DNA of 64,000 bases from Lucinisca nassula (GCA_963580285.1 OY757010.1:69221659-69285658); one strand, 5' to 3'; numbered from the stretch's first letter, positions 42,009-52,883 are shown. The notes: generated by a model from the letters alone, not told the origin. Numbers and translations: made by a program.

Positions 42009-42479
42009 TTTTATTTTTACATTATTTGCCCCTCATCACTGGGCGAAAAAATGCTTGTAGGGCAAACTTTTAAAGCGGGAAAACATTTACACGCTGTTTT
42101 TCTACAAAGAGCGGAGCAGCGTTGACGCCATCAACGTCCGTAGAGAACAATGGTTTAGAATGACGTCACATAACGTCACTTAAAATCATGTGATTCGATA
42201 CGTTCATGGGAGTATGAACGCAATTGTTTTCTGCAGGTTTACATTAGACTTTACACTGGAAATGTAAATATTGTCAAATGGACCGAAACACGGATTTTGA
42301 GCTTTTGATATCACAAGACGGGCCTTGCTTTGTTTACGTTACGTTGAGCGACGTAAAGTCATCGCCCTGAACGTAGCGTTTAACGGTTCTATGATGACTG
42401 GCGTCAGAAGGTTACTGCGTAACAACGTCATTGTAAACAACATTCTGAACTGGCCGCCATGTTGGTTTGCCGGTCGCAT
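42009..42479. other. Spacer with palindromic words
   Basis: It includes TGACGTCA (42161-42168) and the GTTCATGGGAGTATGAAC hairpin noted above. CG dinucleotides are more frequent than in neighbouring sequence. No gene seen; probably part of the same element as the inverted repeat. Confidence 0.45.
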
Positions 42480-42492
42480 TTGAAGAGTTTAT

Positions 42493-42604
42493 CAGGATCG
42501 ATCCCGGGCTTCTCCAGACTTTCGGATGAGTCTTTAAACCGAGGTCCCGTCTCCGTATGACCTTAGCTGTTGGTGGGACGTAAAACTAAAACTCACTCAC
42601 TCAC
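42493..42604 (+). mobile_element. V-SINE, 5'-truncated, with perfect 13 bp TSD
   Basis: TTGAAGAGTTTAT is present at 42480-42492 and 42605-42617. The insert runs from CAGGATCGATCCCGGGCTTC through TCTTTAAACCGAGGTCCCGT and GTATGACC to GGGACGTAAAAC and (ACTC)n. TTAAACCGAGGTC is the diagnostic V-domain. Confidence 0.93.
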
Positions 42605-42617
42605 TTGAAGAGTTTAT

Positions 42618-43045
42618 ATGGAGTTTCAATCTGATTGAAACCCGATCTAAGCTGAACTATGTACGCCTAGCTGCGGCGAGATCGGATTTTAATCAGATTG
42701 TATGGAGTTTATATGGACCTTTTGGGCGTTTTCGTAAAACTTTGCGGTCGGAATCGTAAGTTATGCAAGAACAACGATCATCCATGGTTATTTCATTGCA
42801 TTAACATTTGCGTAACCCTCGGAAAAGATATTTGTGCTTACCGTTAAATCCTGTGACATATATGTCTAATATTGTGTATTGTATATGTTTACTGTAAAGT
42901 CAAATAAATACAGTTTAAACCAAAAGATATATGAACATTCGGCCTGGCGGCCTCATGTTCAAACAGCTTCCTCGGGACCCGGCAAATGTTAATGCATGAA
43001 AAACCATGGTTGGTCCCTATATATTCAAACTTGATAATTGACATG
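42618..43045. other. No gene; short inverted repeat and AATAAA site
   Basis: 'tatggagtttcaatctgattgaaac' and 'gattttaatcagattgtatggagttt' form an imperfect inverted pair (42617-42714). 'caaataaatacagtttaaacc' at 42901 resembles a retroelement 3' end. Confidence 0.45.
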
Positions 43046-43260
43046 CTAAAATACCATCATGATCCTAAGGACCTTTACAAACAGCGCAGATCCAGATCAG
43101 ACTGGGAGCAGCTTGATCAGGGTCTACACTGTTTGCCATTCCATCTGCACTTTTTGGACTCCTTGCTGGATCATGAAGCAAATTTGTTCAAATTTTAGGA
43201 GAATTACAGCAAGTCCTCAAGTTAGGATTTTTACAGTACCTCTGAGGCAGTCAGAGTAGC
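43046..43260 (+). repeat. M5 repeat with palindromic core
   Basis: Core at 43077-43139 (AGCGCAGATCCAGATCAGAC and complement), then 'tttttggactccttgctgg' and 'aattttaggagaattacagcaag', matching 20025-20215. Confidence 0.62.
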
Positions 43261-43599
43261 TGTCCTTAGCATTAATATGCATTATAAATCAAGCTCTTCC
43301 ATATAGTAAAGGTTTTTAAAGCTTTTTCACGTTCGTCAAGGGCAGATAACTCAAGAACAGTCACAGATAACTCAAGAACCAGAATAGCCAGAGTTGGGTC
43401 CATGAAAAACAATATACTACCTACATCTGTTACAGTTCATCTTGCTGTTTCATATAGCAAATGAGCTACATACTGTTTTTAGCTCACCTGGGCCGAAGGC
43501 TCCAGGGGAGCTTATAGTATAGTGGGTCCTCCGTCGTCCGTCGTCCGTCCGTCCGTCGTCCGTCCGTCCACACTTTTGAGCAGCTATATCTCTGTATCC

Positions 43600-45820
43600 T
43601 GCAGGTTGATCTCAATCATTTCTCATCTGTAGCATGCCTCTGGTGGAGCATTGATGACATAAACTTGTATTCGAAATCGCTCTAAAACTTTGGTTCCTAT
43701 GGCAACCACAAGGTCCAATAGAAGCGCCTTCATATTTGATCGGATCTCTCTGAAACTTATATGTAAGGTGACTGGGGATAAAAACTCGGATGAGTTCGAA
43801 AACCGGCCAAGTCGGCCCATTTATCATAGAGTTACGTCCCTTTGATTGCTGAAAATGCCCATTTTCGGCCTTGTCATCACCGTAGCCCCTTCAGTTTTGA
43901 TCGGATCTTTCTGAAACTTATATGTAAGGTGTCTGGGGATAAAACCTCGGATGAGTTCGAAAACCGGCCAAGTCCTCCCATTTATCATAGAATTAGGTAC
44001 CTTTGATTGCTGAAAATGCCGATTTTTGACCTTGTCATCACGGTAGCCCCTTCAGTTTTGATCGGATCTTTCTGAAACTTATATGTAAGGTTGCAGGAGA
44101 TAAAACCTCAGATGAGTTCGAAAACCGGCAAAGTCGGTCCATTTATCATAGAGTTACGTCCCTTTGATTGCTGAAAATGCCCATTTTCGACCTTGTCATC
44201 AATGTGGCCCCTTCAGTTTTGATCGGATCTTTCGTAAACTTATATGTAAGGTGGCTGGGGATAAATCCTCGGATGAGTTTGAAAACCGGCCAAGTCCGCC
44301 CATAGAGTTAGGTCTCTTTGATTGCTGAAAATGCCGATTTTTGACCTTGTCATCACGGTAGCCCCTTCAGTTTTGATCGTATCTTTCTGAAACTTATATG
44401 TAAGGTTGCTGGGGATAAAACCCTGGATGATTTCGAAAACCGGCCAAGTGCGCCCATTTAACGCAGTGTTACTTCCCTTTGATTGCTGAAAATGCCGATT
44501 TTCGACCTTTTCATCACCGTAGCCCCTTCAGTTTTGATCGGATCTTTCTGAAACTTTTATGTAAGGTGGCTGGGGATAAAACCTCGGATGAGTTTGAAAA
44601 CCGGCCAAGTCAGCCAATTAATCATAGAGTTACATCCCTTTGATTGCTGGAAATGCCGATTTTTGACCTTTTTATCATGGTAGCCCCTTCTGTTTTTATC
44701 GAATCTTTCTGAAACTTATATGTAAGTCGGCTAGGGATAAAAACTTGGATGAGTTCGAAAGTTGGCCCATTTATCATAGAGTTACGTCCCTTTGATTGCT
44801 GAAAATGCCAATTTTTAGCTCACCTGGGCCGAAGGCTCCAGGGGAGCTTATAGTATAGTGGGTCGTCCGTCGTCCGTCCGTCGTCCGTCCACACTTTTGA
44901 GCAGCTATATCTCTGCAGCCTGCAGGCTGATCTCAATCATTTCTCATCTGTAGCATGCCTCTGGTGGGGCATTGATGACATAAACTTTTTTTTCGAAATT
45001 GCTCTAAAACTTTGGTTGTTATGGCAACCACATGGTCCCATATACTTACTATGGGAAAATGCTTGTCATCACCGTAGTGCCTTCAGATTTGATCGGATCT
45101 TTCTGAAACTTATATGTAAGGTGGCTGGGGATAAAAACTCGAATGAGTTCGAAAACCAGCTAAGTCAGCCCATCTATGGTAGAGTTACATCCCATTGATT
45201 GCTGAAAATGCAGATTTTTGACTTTGTCATCACCGTAGCCCCTTCAGTTTTGATTGAATCTTTTTGAAACTTATATGTAAGGTGGCTGGGGATAAAACCT
45301 TGTATGAGTTCGAAAACCGGCCAAGTCGGCCCATTTTTCTTAGAGTTACGTCCCTTTGATTGCTGAAAATGTCGATTTTTGACCTTGTCATCACCGTAGC
45401 CCCTTCAGTTTTGATCGGATCTTTCTGAAACTTATATGTAAGATGGCTAATGATAAAACCACTGATTAGTTCGAAAACTAGCCAAGTCGGCCCATTTATT
45501 GTAGAGTAACGTCTCTTTGATTGCTGAAAATGTTGATTTTTGACCTTGTCATCACCGTAGCCCTTTCAGTTTTGATCGGATCTTTCTGAAATTTATATGT
45601 AGGTAAGGTGGCTGGGGATAAAACCTCTGATGAGTTCCAATACCGGCCAAGTCTGCCCATTTATCATAGAGTTACCTCGCTTAGATTGCTGAAAATGCTG
45701 ATTTTTTACCTTGTCATCAACGTAGCCCCTTCAGTTTTGATCGGATCTTTCTGAAACTTTTAAGTATGGTGGCTGGGGATAAAATCTTGGATGAGTTCAA
45801 AAACCAGCCAAGTCAGCCCA
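43600..45820 (+). repeat. Array A, 161 bp unit, about 13 copies
   Basis: 'gccccttcagttttgatcgg' recurs at 43885, 44046, 44207, 44361, 44522 and 44683 (161 bp, once 154), then again after the second left end (44815) to ~45820. Units carry 'aacttatatgtaaggtggctgggg' and 'ttgattgctgaaaatgcc'. Array A resumes at 48628-49305. Confidence 0.92.
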
Positions 45821-45823
45821 TTT

Positions 45824-45930
45824 TTAGCTCACCTGTCACGTAGTGACAAGGTGAGCTTTTGTGATCACATTTTGTCCGTCGTCCGTCATCAGTGCGTCCG
45901 TGCGTCCGTGCGTGCGTGCGTGCGTAAACA
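45824..45930 (+). repeat. Left-end hairpin, second type, with GTCC/GTGC tract
   Basis: TAGCTCACCTGTCACGTAGT is followed by GACAAGGTGAGCT, a near-perfect palindrome at 45827-45857. Then come 'ttttgtccgtcgtccgtc' and (GTGC)n. A second copy lies at 46318-46415. Confidence 0.85.
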
Positions 45931-45934
45931 ATTT

Positions 45935-46825
45935 CTTGTCCGCACGATAGCATCTTCATTTATGATTTGATTTTAACCAGACTTGCACACAACTTGTACC
46001 ACCATGAGATCTAGGTTCCTTTCTTGAACCAGCCATATTCCATCATGTGTTAAGGAGTTACGGCCCCTGAAAGGGCAAAAATTGCCTATTTTGGTCTTGT
46101 CCGCACAATTGCATCTTCATTTATGATTTGATTTTAACCAGACTTGCACACAACTTGTACCACCAAGCGATCTTGGTTCCTTTCTTGAACCAGCCATATC
46201 CCATCATGTGTTACGGAGTTACAGCCCCTGAAAAGGCAAAAATTGCCTATTTTGGTCTTGTCTGCATGATAGATGTTTCATTTATGATTTGATTTTAACT
46301 AAACTTACACACAATTTTCACCTGTCACGTAGTGACAAGGTGAGCTTTTGTGATCACATTTTGTCCGTCGTCCGTCGTCAGTGCGTCCGTCCGTCCGTGC
46401 GTGCGTGCGTAAACAATTTCTTGTCCGCACAATAGCATCTTCATTTATGATTTGATTTTAACCAGACTTGCACACAACTTGTACCACCATGAGATCTAGG
46501 TTCCTTTCTTGAACCAGCCATATTCAATCATGTGTTAAGGAGTTACGGCCCCTGAAAGGGCAAAAATTGCCTATTTTGGTCTTGTCCGCACAATTGCATC
46601 TTCATTTATGATTTGATTTTAACCAGACTTGCACACAACTTGTACCACCATAAGATCTGGGTTCCTTTCTTGAACCAGCCATATCCCATCATGTGTTACG
46701 GAGTTACGGCCCCTGAAAGGGCAAAAATTGCCTGTTTTGGTCTTGTCTGCATGATAGATGTTTCATTTATGATTTGATTTTAACTAAACTTACACACAAT
46801 TTGTACCACCACAAGATCTCGGTCA
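45935..46825 (+). repeat. Array B, ~161 bp unit, about 5 copies in two blocks
   Basis: 'catcttcatttatgatttg' at 45951 and 46112, repeated after the second hairpin from ~46437. Units carry 'cttgcacacaacttgtaccacc' and 'cctttcttgaaccagccatat'. Confidence 0.88.
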
Positions 46826-46829
46826 AGTT

Positions 46830-48020
46830 CGAATATGGGTCATGTCGGGTCAAAAAGTAGGTCAGTAGGTCAAATCAGAAAAAAACCTTGTGAAGACACG
46901 GGAGGCCACAGTTATGGTCCGATCATCATCAGTCTTGCCCAAAATGATCATCTTGACAATATCTCAGTCAAGTTCGAATATGGGTGTTGTCGGGTCAAAA
47001 AGTAGGTCAGTAGGTCAAATCATAGAAAAACCTTGTGAATACACTAGAGGCCGCAGTTTTGGTCCAATCATTATCAAACCTGCCCAGAATGATCATCTTG
47101 ACAATATCTCGCTCAAGTTTGAATAGGGTCATGTCGGGTCAAAAAGTAGGTCAGTAGGTCAAATCATAGAAAAACCTTGTGAACACACTAGAGGCCACAG
47201 TTTTGGTCCGATTATGATCAGACTTGCCAAGAATGATCATTTTGACAACATCTCGGTCAAGTTCGAATATGGGTAATGTCTGGTCACAAAGTAGGTCAGT
47301 AGGTCAAATCATAGAAAAACCTTGTGAATACACTAGAGGCCACAGTTTTTGTCTGATCATCATGAAACTTGCTCCAAATGATTATCTTGACAATTTCTCG
47401 GGAAAGTTCGAATATGGGTCATGTAGGGTCAAAAAGTAGAGCAATAGGTCAAATCAGAGAAAAACCTTGTGAACACACTAGAGGCCACAGTTTTGGTCTG
47501 GTCATCATCAAACTTGCTCAGAATGATAGTCTTGACAATATCTCAGTCAAGTTCAAATATGGGTCATGTACGGTCAAAAAGTAGGTCAGTAGGTCAAATC
47601 ATAGAAAAACCCTCTGAACACACTGGCGGCTACAGTTTTGGTCCGATCATCATCAAACTTGCTCAAAATGACCATTTGACAATATCTCGGTTAATTTCGA
47701 ATATGGGTCATGTCTGGTTAATATGTAGGTCAGATTTTTGAAAAACCTTGTGAACACACTAGAGGCCCAAGTTTTGGTCCGATCATCATCAAACTTGCTG
47801 AGAATGATCATCCTGACAATATCTGTGTCAAGTTTGAATATGGGTTATGTCGTGTCAAAAAGGAGGTCAGCAGGTCAAATCATAGAACAACGTTTTGAAC
47901 ACTCTTAGAGGGCACAGTTTCAGTCAAATCATCATAAAACTTGCTCAGAATGATCATCTGGACAATATCTCAGTTAAGTTCGAATATGGGTCATGTCAAA
48001 TCAAAAAGTAGATCAGTAGG
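46830..48020 (+). repeat. Array C, 145 bp unit, about 8 copies
   Basis: 'gtcagtaggtcaaatca' at 46861, 47006, 47150 and 47295, continuing to ~48020. Units carry 'gaggccacagttttggtcc' and 'caagttcgaatatggg'. Open frames of 71-90 codons here are array artefacts. Confidence 0.9.
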
Positions 48021-48627
48021 TTATTTTGTCATAACTTTTGAACCGTTTGAGATAGAGCCTTCAAATTTGGCATGTAGGTTCCTTCTGACAAGCGCTTCCC
48101 ACTCATAAAGATTTGACCTGTGACCTTGACCTGTGACCTACTTTATCATACCTTTTGAACCATATGAGATAGAGCCTTCATATTTGGCATGCATGTTCCT
48201 TGTGACAAGGTTTTCTCAGCCATTCAAAACTTTTGACCCATGACCTTGACCTTTGACCTACTTTGTCATAACTTTTAAAGCATTTGAGATACAGCCTTCA
48301 TATTTAGCATGTTGGTTCCTTGCGACAATGTTGCTTAGATTATCCGCTACCAAAAAGGCTAAAACAATCCCACTCTGATGAACAAAATGGCCACCGGAGG
48401 TAAAAATAGAAAAATACTGTTAATTTGATTCAAACGGAAACTCCCCATAAACCCTAAGGCCAATTTGATTCAAAGTTCCCAGGAATGTTGCCTAGGATAC
48501 TCTCTACCAAATAAGCTAAAATCACTCTGCTAATGAACAAGATGGCCACAAGAGCTAAAAATAGAATGCACTCGAGACAGTGACACACAGGTGAGCGAAC
48601 CAGGGCCCTCTGGGCCCTCTTGTTTAT
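48020..48627 (+). repeat. Array D, two short TACC-rich units and right-end hairpin
   Basis: Array D ('cataacttttgaacc', 'agagccttcatatttggcatg', 'tgacctttgaccta') covers 48020-48345. Two related segments with 'taccaaa...gctaaaa' follow (48346-48582). The end module AGGTGAGCGAACCAGGGCCC...CTCTTG lies at 48588-48625. Confidence 0.82.
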
Positions 48628-49309
48628 AGAGTTTTGTCCTTTTGATTGCTGAAAATGTCAATTTTTGACCTTGTCATCACCGTATCCCCTAAAGTTTTGA
48701 TCGGATCTTTCTGAAACGTATGTGTAAGGTTGCTGGGGATTAAACCTCGGATGAGTTCGAAAACCAGCCAAGTTGGCCCATTTTTCATAGAATAACATCC
48801 CTTTGATTGCTGAAAATGCCAAATTATGACCTTGTAATCACCGTAGCCCCTTCAGTTTTGATCGGATCTTTCTGAAACTTACATGAAAGGTGGCTGGGAA
48901 TAAAACCTCAGATGAGTTCAAAAACCGGCCAAGTCGGCACATTTATCATAGAGTGATGTGCCTTTGATTGCTGAAAATGCCTATTTTCGACCTTGTCATC
49001 ACTGCTGCCCCTTTAGTTTTGAACGGATCTTCATGAAACTTACAAACAAGGAAGTCAGGCAGAAAGCTTGGAGGAGTTTGAAAACTCTTGTTTTTGAACT
49101 TGTCATCACCATAGGCACTTCAGTTTAGATCGGATCTTCTTAGCAAGTCAGGAATAAAAGCTTGAATGAGTTAGAAAACTGGTGAGGTCAGCCTTGTATC
49201 ATAGAGTTACATTCTACTTGATTTGCAGAAAATGCTTACCCTGTCATCACCATGTCCTCCCATAAAGCCTTCAGTAAAGGTTGGCACTTCCTTAAACTTT
49301 GAATCTGTT

Positions 49310-49353
49310 AGCTCAGGTGAGCGATACAGGACCAAGCTAGCTTGGTCCTCTTG
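49310..49353 (+). repeat. Outer right-end hairpin
   Basis: AGCTCAGGTGAGCGATACAG, then the palindrome GGACCAAGCTAGCTTGGTCC and TCTTGTTT. Same architecture as the end at 48588, with a different stem sequence. Confidence 0.85.
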
Positions 49354-49377
49354 TTTTTTTTTCACATATCAAAGCTA

Positions 49378-49500
49378 CTTGACTCATAAACTAGGGATCA
49401 TGAGTTTGATTCCGGGCTTCTCAAGATTTTTTGGATGAAGGTCTCCATCTCCATATGGCATAATAATAAGATGTTGGAGGGACGTAAAACTGCAGCATCA
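49378..49500 (+). mobile_element. V-SINE, diverged
   Basis: B-box-like GAGTTTGATTCCGGGCTTCT, then 'ggatgaaggtctccatctccatatgg' (V-domain with a deletion) and GGAGGGACGTAAAACTGCAG. Confidence 0.7.
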
Positions 49501-49627
49501 AAAAGACAGAACTGAAAAATTTGTAAACAGTCCAAAAATGATTTAATATCATCAGATGAACTAATTGGATAATTTAGGGTATTAATTGGTTTGAGAGCTG
49601 TGGGGCAACTTGTTTGATTAATGATGC

Positions 49628-49750
49628 CATTATTTACCCACAGCTCCAGCAATGATGAGGTGTCATTATTTACCTACAGCTCCAGCAATGATGAGGTGTC
49701 ATTATTTACCCACAGCCCCAGCAATGATGAGGTGTCATTATTTACCAACA
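49628..49750. repeat. 36 bp tandem repeat, 3.4 copies
   Basis: CATTATTTACCCACAGCTCC and variants start at 49628, 49664, 49700 and 49736, exactly 36 bp apart. Confidence 0.95.
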
Positions 49751-49823
49751 ACCATCAGGCTAGGTGTCTCAGTTGTTGGCACTGATCAATAGCCTCTTGA
49801 ATAGCATAAATACCTGTTCTTAA

Positions 49824-50041
49824 CCCTTTTTGTACCAAATGGAATCTTCCACCTTATATAAAGCACACATCCATTTCAAAATTTAGGGGTGTCTGGTTGT
49901 GTTTCTTCAAATTTTATTTGGAAAATCGCTGAACTTTTTGCAAACAGTGTAGGCCCTGACCAGACGCCACATTCTGTGGCATCTTATCTGGGCCTGCACT
50001 GTTTGCCAATTATTCTTTTATGGGTTCCGGTATAAAATGGG
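49824..50041 (+). mobile_element. M2 MITE, complete
   Basis: TTAA at 49820-49823 and a mutated TTGA at 50042-50045. It begins CCCTTTTTGTACCAAATGG and ends GGTATAAAATGGG. Core at 49938-50009. Confidence 0.87.
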
Positions 50042-50059
50042 TTGATTACCGTAATCCTC

Positions 50060-51450
50060 CTATTTGGCACACGGGGCACTTATAAAATTGTAACAAGATG
50101 GGGCGCTTATTAGGTAAAGCAACTTTTGTTGGCAAATTTGCTTCTTTATACAAATCAGAGTGCCATCATTTACCTAATTACACCATAACCTATTTATAAC
50201 TCTGTTCATTAATATCACACAGTCTGAGACATACTATTTGCCCTGTAATTAGTACACACCAACACTTCATGTTGGGATACTATACCAGGTAAATTAACTT
50301 CTTGTTAGCAAATTTGCTTCTTTATACTAATCAGAATGCCACCATTTACCTAATTACACCATAACTCTGTTCATTAATATCACACAGGGAGCATACTATT
50401 TGCCCTGTAATTAGTACACACCAACACTTCATGTTGGGATACTATACCAGGTAAAGCAACTGCTTGTTAGCAAATCAGAATGCCATCATTTACCTAATTA
50501 CACCATAACCTCTTTATAACTCTGTTCATTAATATCACACAGTCTGGGACATACTGTTTGCCCTGTAATTAGTACACATCAACACTTCATGTTGGGATAC
50601 TATACCAGGTAAATTAACTTCTTGTTAGCAAATTTGCTTCTTTATACTAATCAGAATGCCACCATTTACCTAATTACACCATAACCTCTTTATAACTCTG
50701 TCCCTTAATATCACACAGTCTGGGACATACTGTTTGCCCTGTAATTAGTACACATCAACACTTCATGTTGGGATACTATACCAGGTAAATTAACTTCTTG
50801 TTAGCAAATTTGCTTCTTTATACAAATCAGAATGCCATCATTTACCTAATTACACCATAACTTCTTTATAACTCTGTCCCTTAATATCACACAGTCTGGG
50901 ACATACTGTTTGCCCTGTAATTAGTACACACCAACACTTCATGTTGGGATACTATACCAGGTAAAGCAACTGCTTGTTAGCAAATTTGCTTCTTTATACT
51001 AATCAGAATGCCACCATTTACCTAATTACACCATAACCTCTTTATAACTCTGTTCATTAATATCACACAGGGACATACGTTTGCCCTGTAATTAGTACAC
51101 ACCAACACTTCATGTTTAAAAATAATGTTTGGGACACTATACCAGGTAAAGCAACAGTACTTCTGTTAGCAAATTTGCTACGGTAATTGGATCTTCTTTT
51201 TACAAAACAGAATGCCACCGTTTACCTAATTACACCACAACCTCTTTATAATTCTGTTCATTAATATCACATAGCAACAACTTCTTGTTTAAAAATAATA
51301 ATGTTTGGGACACTGTACCAGGTAAAGCAACTTTTGTTAGAAAATTTGCTTCTTGTTGCAGCTACGGTAATTGGATCTTCTTTACAAATCAGAATGCCAC
51401 CATTTACCTAATTACACAATCTCTGTTCATTAATATCACAAAGTCTTCTC
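50060..51450. repeat. Tandem array, 160-176 bp unit, about 8 copies
   Basis: 'gttgggatactataccagg' at 50271, 50433, 50591, 50767 and 50943 (spacings 162, 158, 176, 176), then more diverged copies to ~51450. Units carry 'atgccaccatttacctaattacacc' and 'gccctgtaattagtacacacc'. The units are very alike, so amplification is recent. Confidence 0.92.
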
Positions 51451-51610
51451 TGTTATCAGCCAACACCAACCAAGAAGCTTAGTTGACACCTGCGGTCTGA
51501 TGAAGTTGAAAATTTGCGACAAATTATGTGAAATAGAAGACAAATTACTGACTTGTGTTTATCAAGGAAATTACCGTATTGTGTTTTAATATTCATTTTC
51601 ACCCAAACAT

Positions 51611-51890
51611 TCCGCCCCGCCCATCGGAGCTTAAAGAAATAGATTGGGCTGCACGATGTTTCCACGCAGAGCTGGCAACGTCTAAGCCTGCCCAGGAAAA
51701 TTGCTGCGAGTCGGCGCGTCCATGCTTATAAACCCTATTGGTTTCATTGGGCGGCAGGGATTGAGATGTCATTTCATTTCAATGTCGGGTAAAAGACCCA
51801 CAAAAGTGGAAGCAACGTCTCCAAAATGACCTAAATAGTATTGACGGGGACGTTAAACCTCAAATCAAACAAACAAAGAAACAAAAACAA
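51611..51890 (+). mobile_element. R1 element with 8 bp TSD
   Basis: CCAAACAT at 51603-51610 and 51891-51898. It runs from TCCGCCCCGCCCATCGGAGC to CCTCAAATCAAACAAACAAA plus a long A/C-rich tail. The 'ccgcttagaggatctaagc' region is partly deleted. Confidence 0.85.
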
Positions 51891-51898
51891 CCAAACAT

Positions 51899-52423
51899 GT
51901 CCAAAGAAGGCGTAAGGAGCATACAGTTTTACTTGGCCGTGCACTTAATAGAGGCTTGGTTTATTGTCGGTAAGTGCACTGTGCTACAGTAACACAGATT
52001 TAAGATGATATCAAAAATATATAGATTTTACAGGGAAATGAAAATGACAATAATGGTAAGAATATAACATATTTGTTTCAACTTTTGACTCAGCAATAGT
52101 GTTAAAAGAGGCCAGTGGGTAGTTGGAGCGGGGGTGTACACGTATTTCTAACATGCTGATCAATTCATCAAAACAGAGCCAAGTAATGTTTGGAATACTT
52201 GATCTGACATGTCCATCTTCCAACATCATTCAAGAATACCCCAGACCCTGATAGCTACCTGACAGAATACATATATTTTTGACTGATTTACAGAGTCTGA
52301 AATAAGCTGTAAAATTTCCCATACATTATCAGTGATATCTAAATTAGTCTGACCCCCCTTGGTTCTAACAATCTAGAAACTAGTTACTCCATGATAAAGG
52401 CATGGGGCCTGGATTAGCTGAAA
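51899..52423. other. Last part of duplication unit, no gene seen
   Basis: A minus-strand frame of 72 codons (52011-52229) has no family resemblance. No repeat recognised. The right breakpoint of copy 1 is at 52423/52424. Confidence 0.5.
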
Positions 52424-52534
52424 AGACAACACTCTTTTAGGTCATTTTTGGGCTGGTCAGTTTGCCTATCTACACCTTTCCTGGGCAGGCTTATACGTTA
52501 GGGGTTAACCAGTACAGTGCACATTCTTTCGCTA
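52424..52534 (-). mobile_element. R1-related variant, cut at the junction
   Basis: Counterpart of 38173-38283. The (TTTG)-type tail present in copy 1 is absent here because the duplication starts inside the element. Confidence 0.75.
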
Positions 52535-52583
52535 GAAACTGACAACTGCCCTTCTTGAATCAGCGGAAGGGAGATAATGGCTG

Positions 52584-52883
52584 CGCATCGGGGCTTGGAG
52601 AAATAGATTGGCCTGCATAGTACTTCCGCGCAGAGCTGAAACCGACCAAACTTGATTACTGGTTAACCGCTTAGAATGCAAAAGCCTGCCCAAGAAAAGT
52701 GGTGCGAGTTGGGCCGTTATTTAAACCCTAGCGGTTTCTTTTGATCGTAAGGGTTTTAGATGTCATTTCATCTCAACGTCCGGTAAAAGCCCCACAAAAT
52801 CGGAAGCAGCGTCTCCAAAATGACCTAAATACATGTACCAACGGTTGTCGGGTTCTTGAAACCTCAATACAAACAAACAAAAG
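52584..52883 (+). mobile_element. R1 variant element (copy 2)
   Basis: Counterpart of 38333-38631, identical by eye. Confidence 0.82.

Larger units (their letters stand above)
43478..49353 (+). mobile_element. Nested hairpin-ended array elements (composite, 5.9 kb)
   Basis: Left-end hairpins (TTTTTAGCTCACCTG...) lie at 43478 and 44815, and a second type at 45824 and 46318. Right-end hairpins lie at 48583 and 49310 (AGGTGAGCGA...CTCTTGTTT). Array A is present on both sides of a block made of arrays B, C and D, so one element sits inside another. No protein is encoded. The structure resembles the array-carrying 'pearl'/Helentron-type non-autonomous elements known from bivalves (established in outline, assignment inferred). 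Confidence 0.78.
38173..52423 (+). repeat. 14,251 bp duplication unit, copy 1
   Basis: AGACAACACTCTTTTAGG begins here and again at 52424, and the two sequences then agree base for base to the window end apart from a few changes. Coordinates in copy 2 are +14,251 before the ATCA microsatellite and +14,263 after it. The flanking bases differ immediately left of each start, so the breakpoint is sharp. Confidence 0.95.

Noticed and set aside
42161..42168. TGACGTCA, a CRE-type site (also 1989-1996)
   Set aside because: A single 8 bp palindrome in repeat-derived sequence with no promoter or gene nearby. Not enough to call regulatory.
46890..47741. Overlapping open frames in array C with similar peptides
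   Set aside because: Each repeats the 145 bp unit and shifts frame between units, so they are array artefacts. The same holds at 61153-62004 and 33073-33622.
49628..49750. 36 bp regular repeats, CRISPR-like spacing
   Set aside because: The units are contiguous with no spacers, and the genome is eukaryotic. It is a minisatellite.
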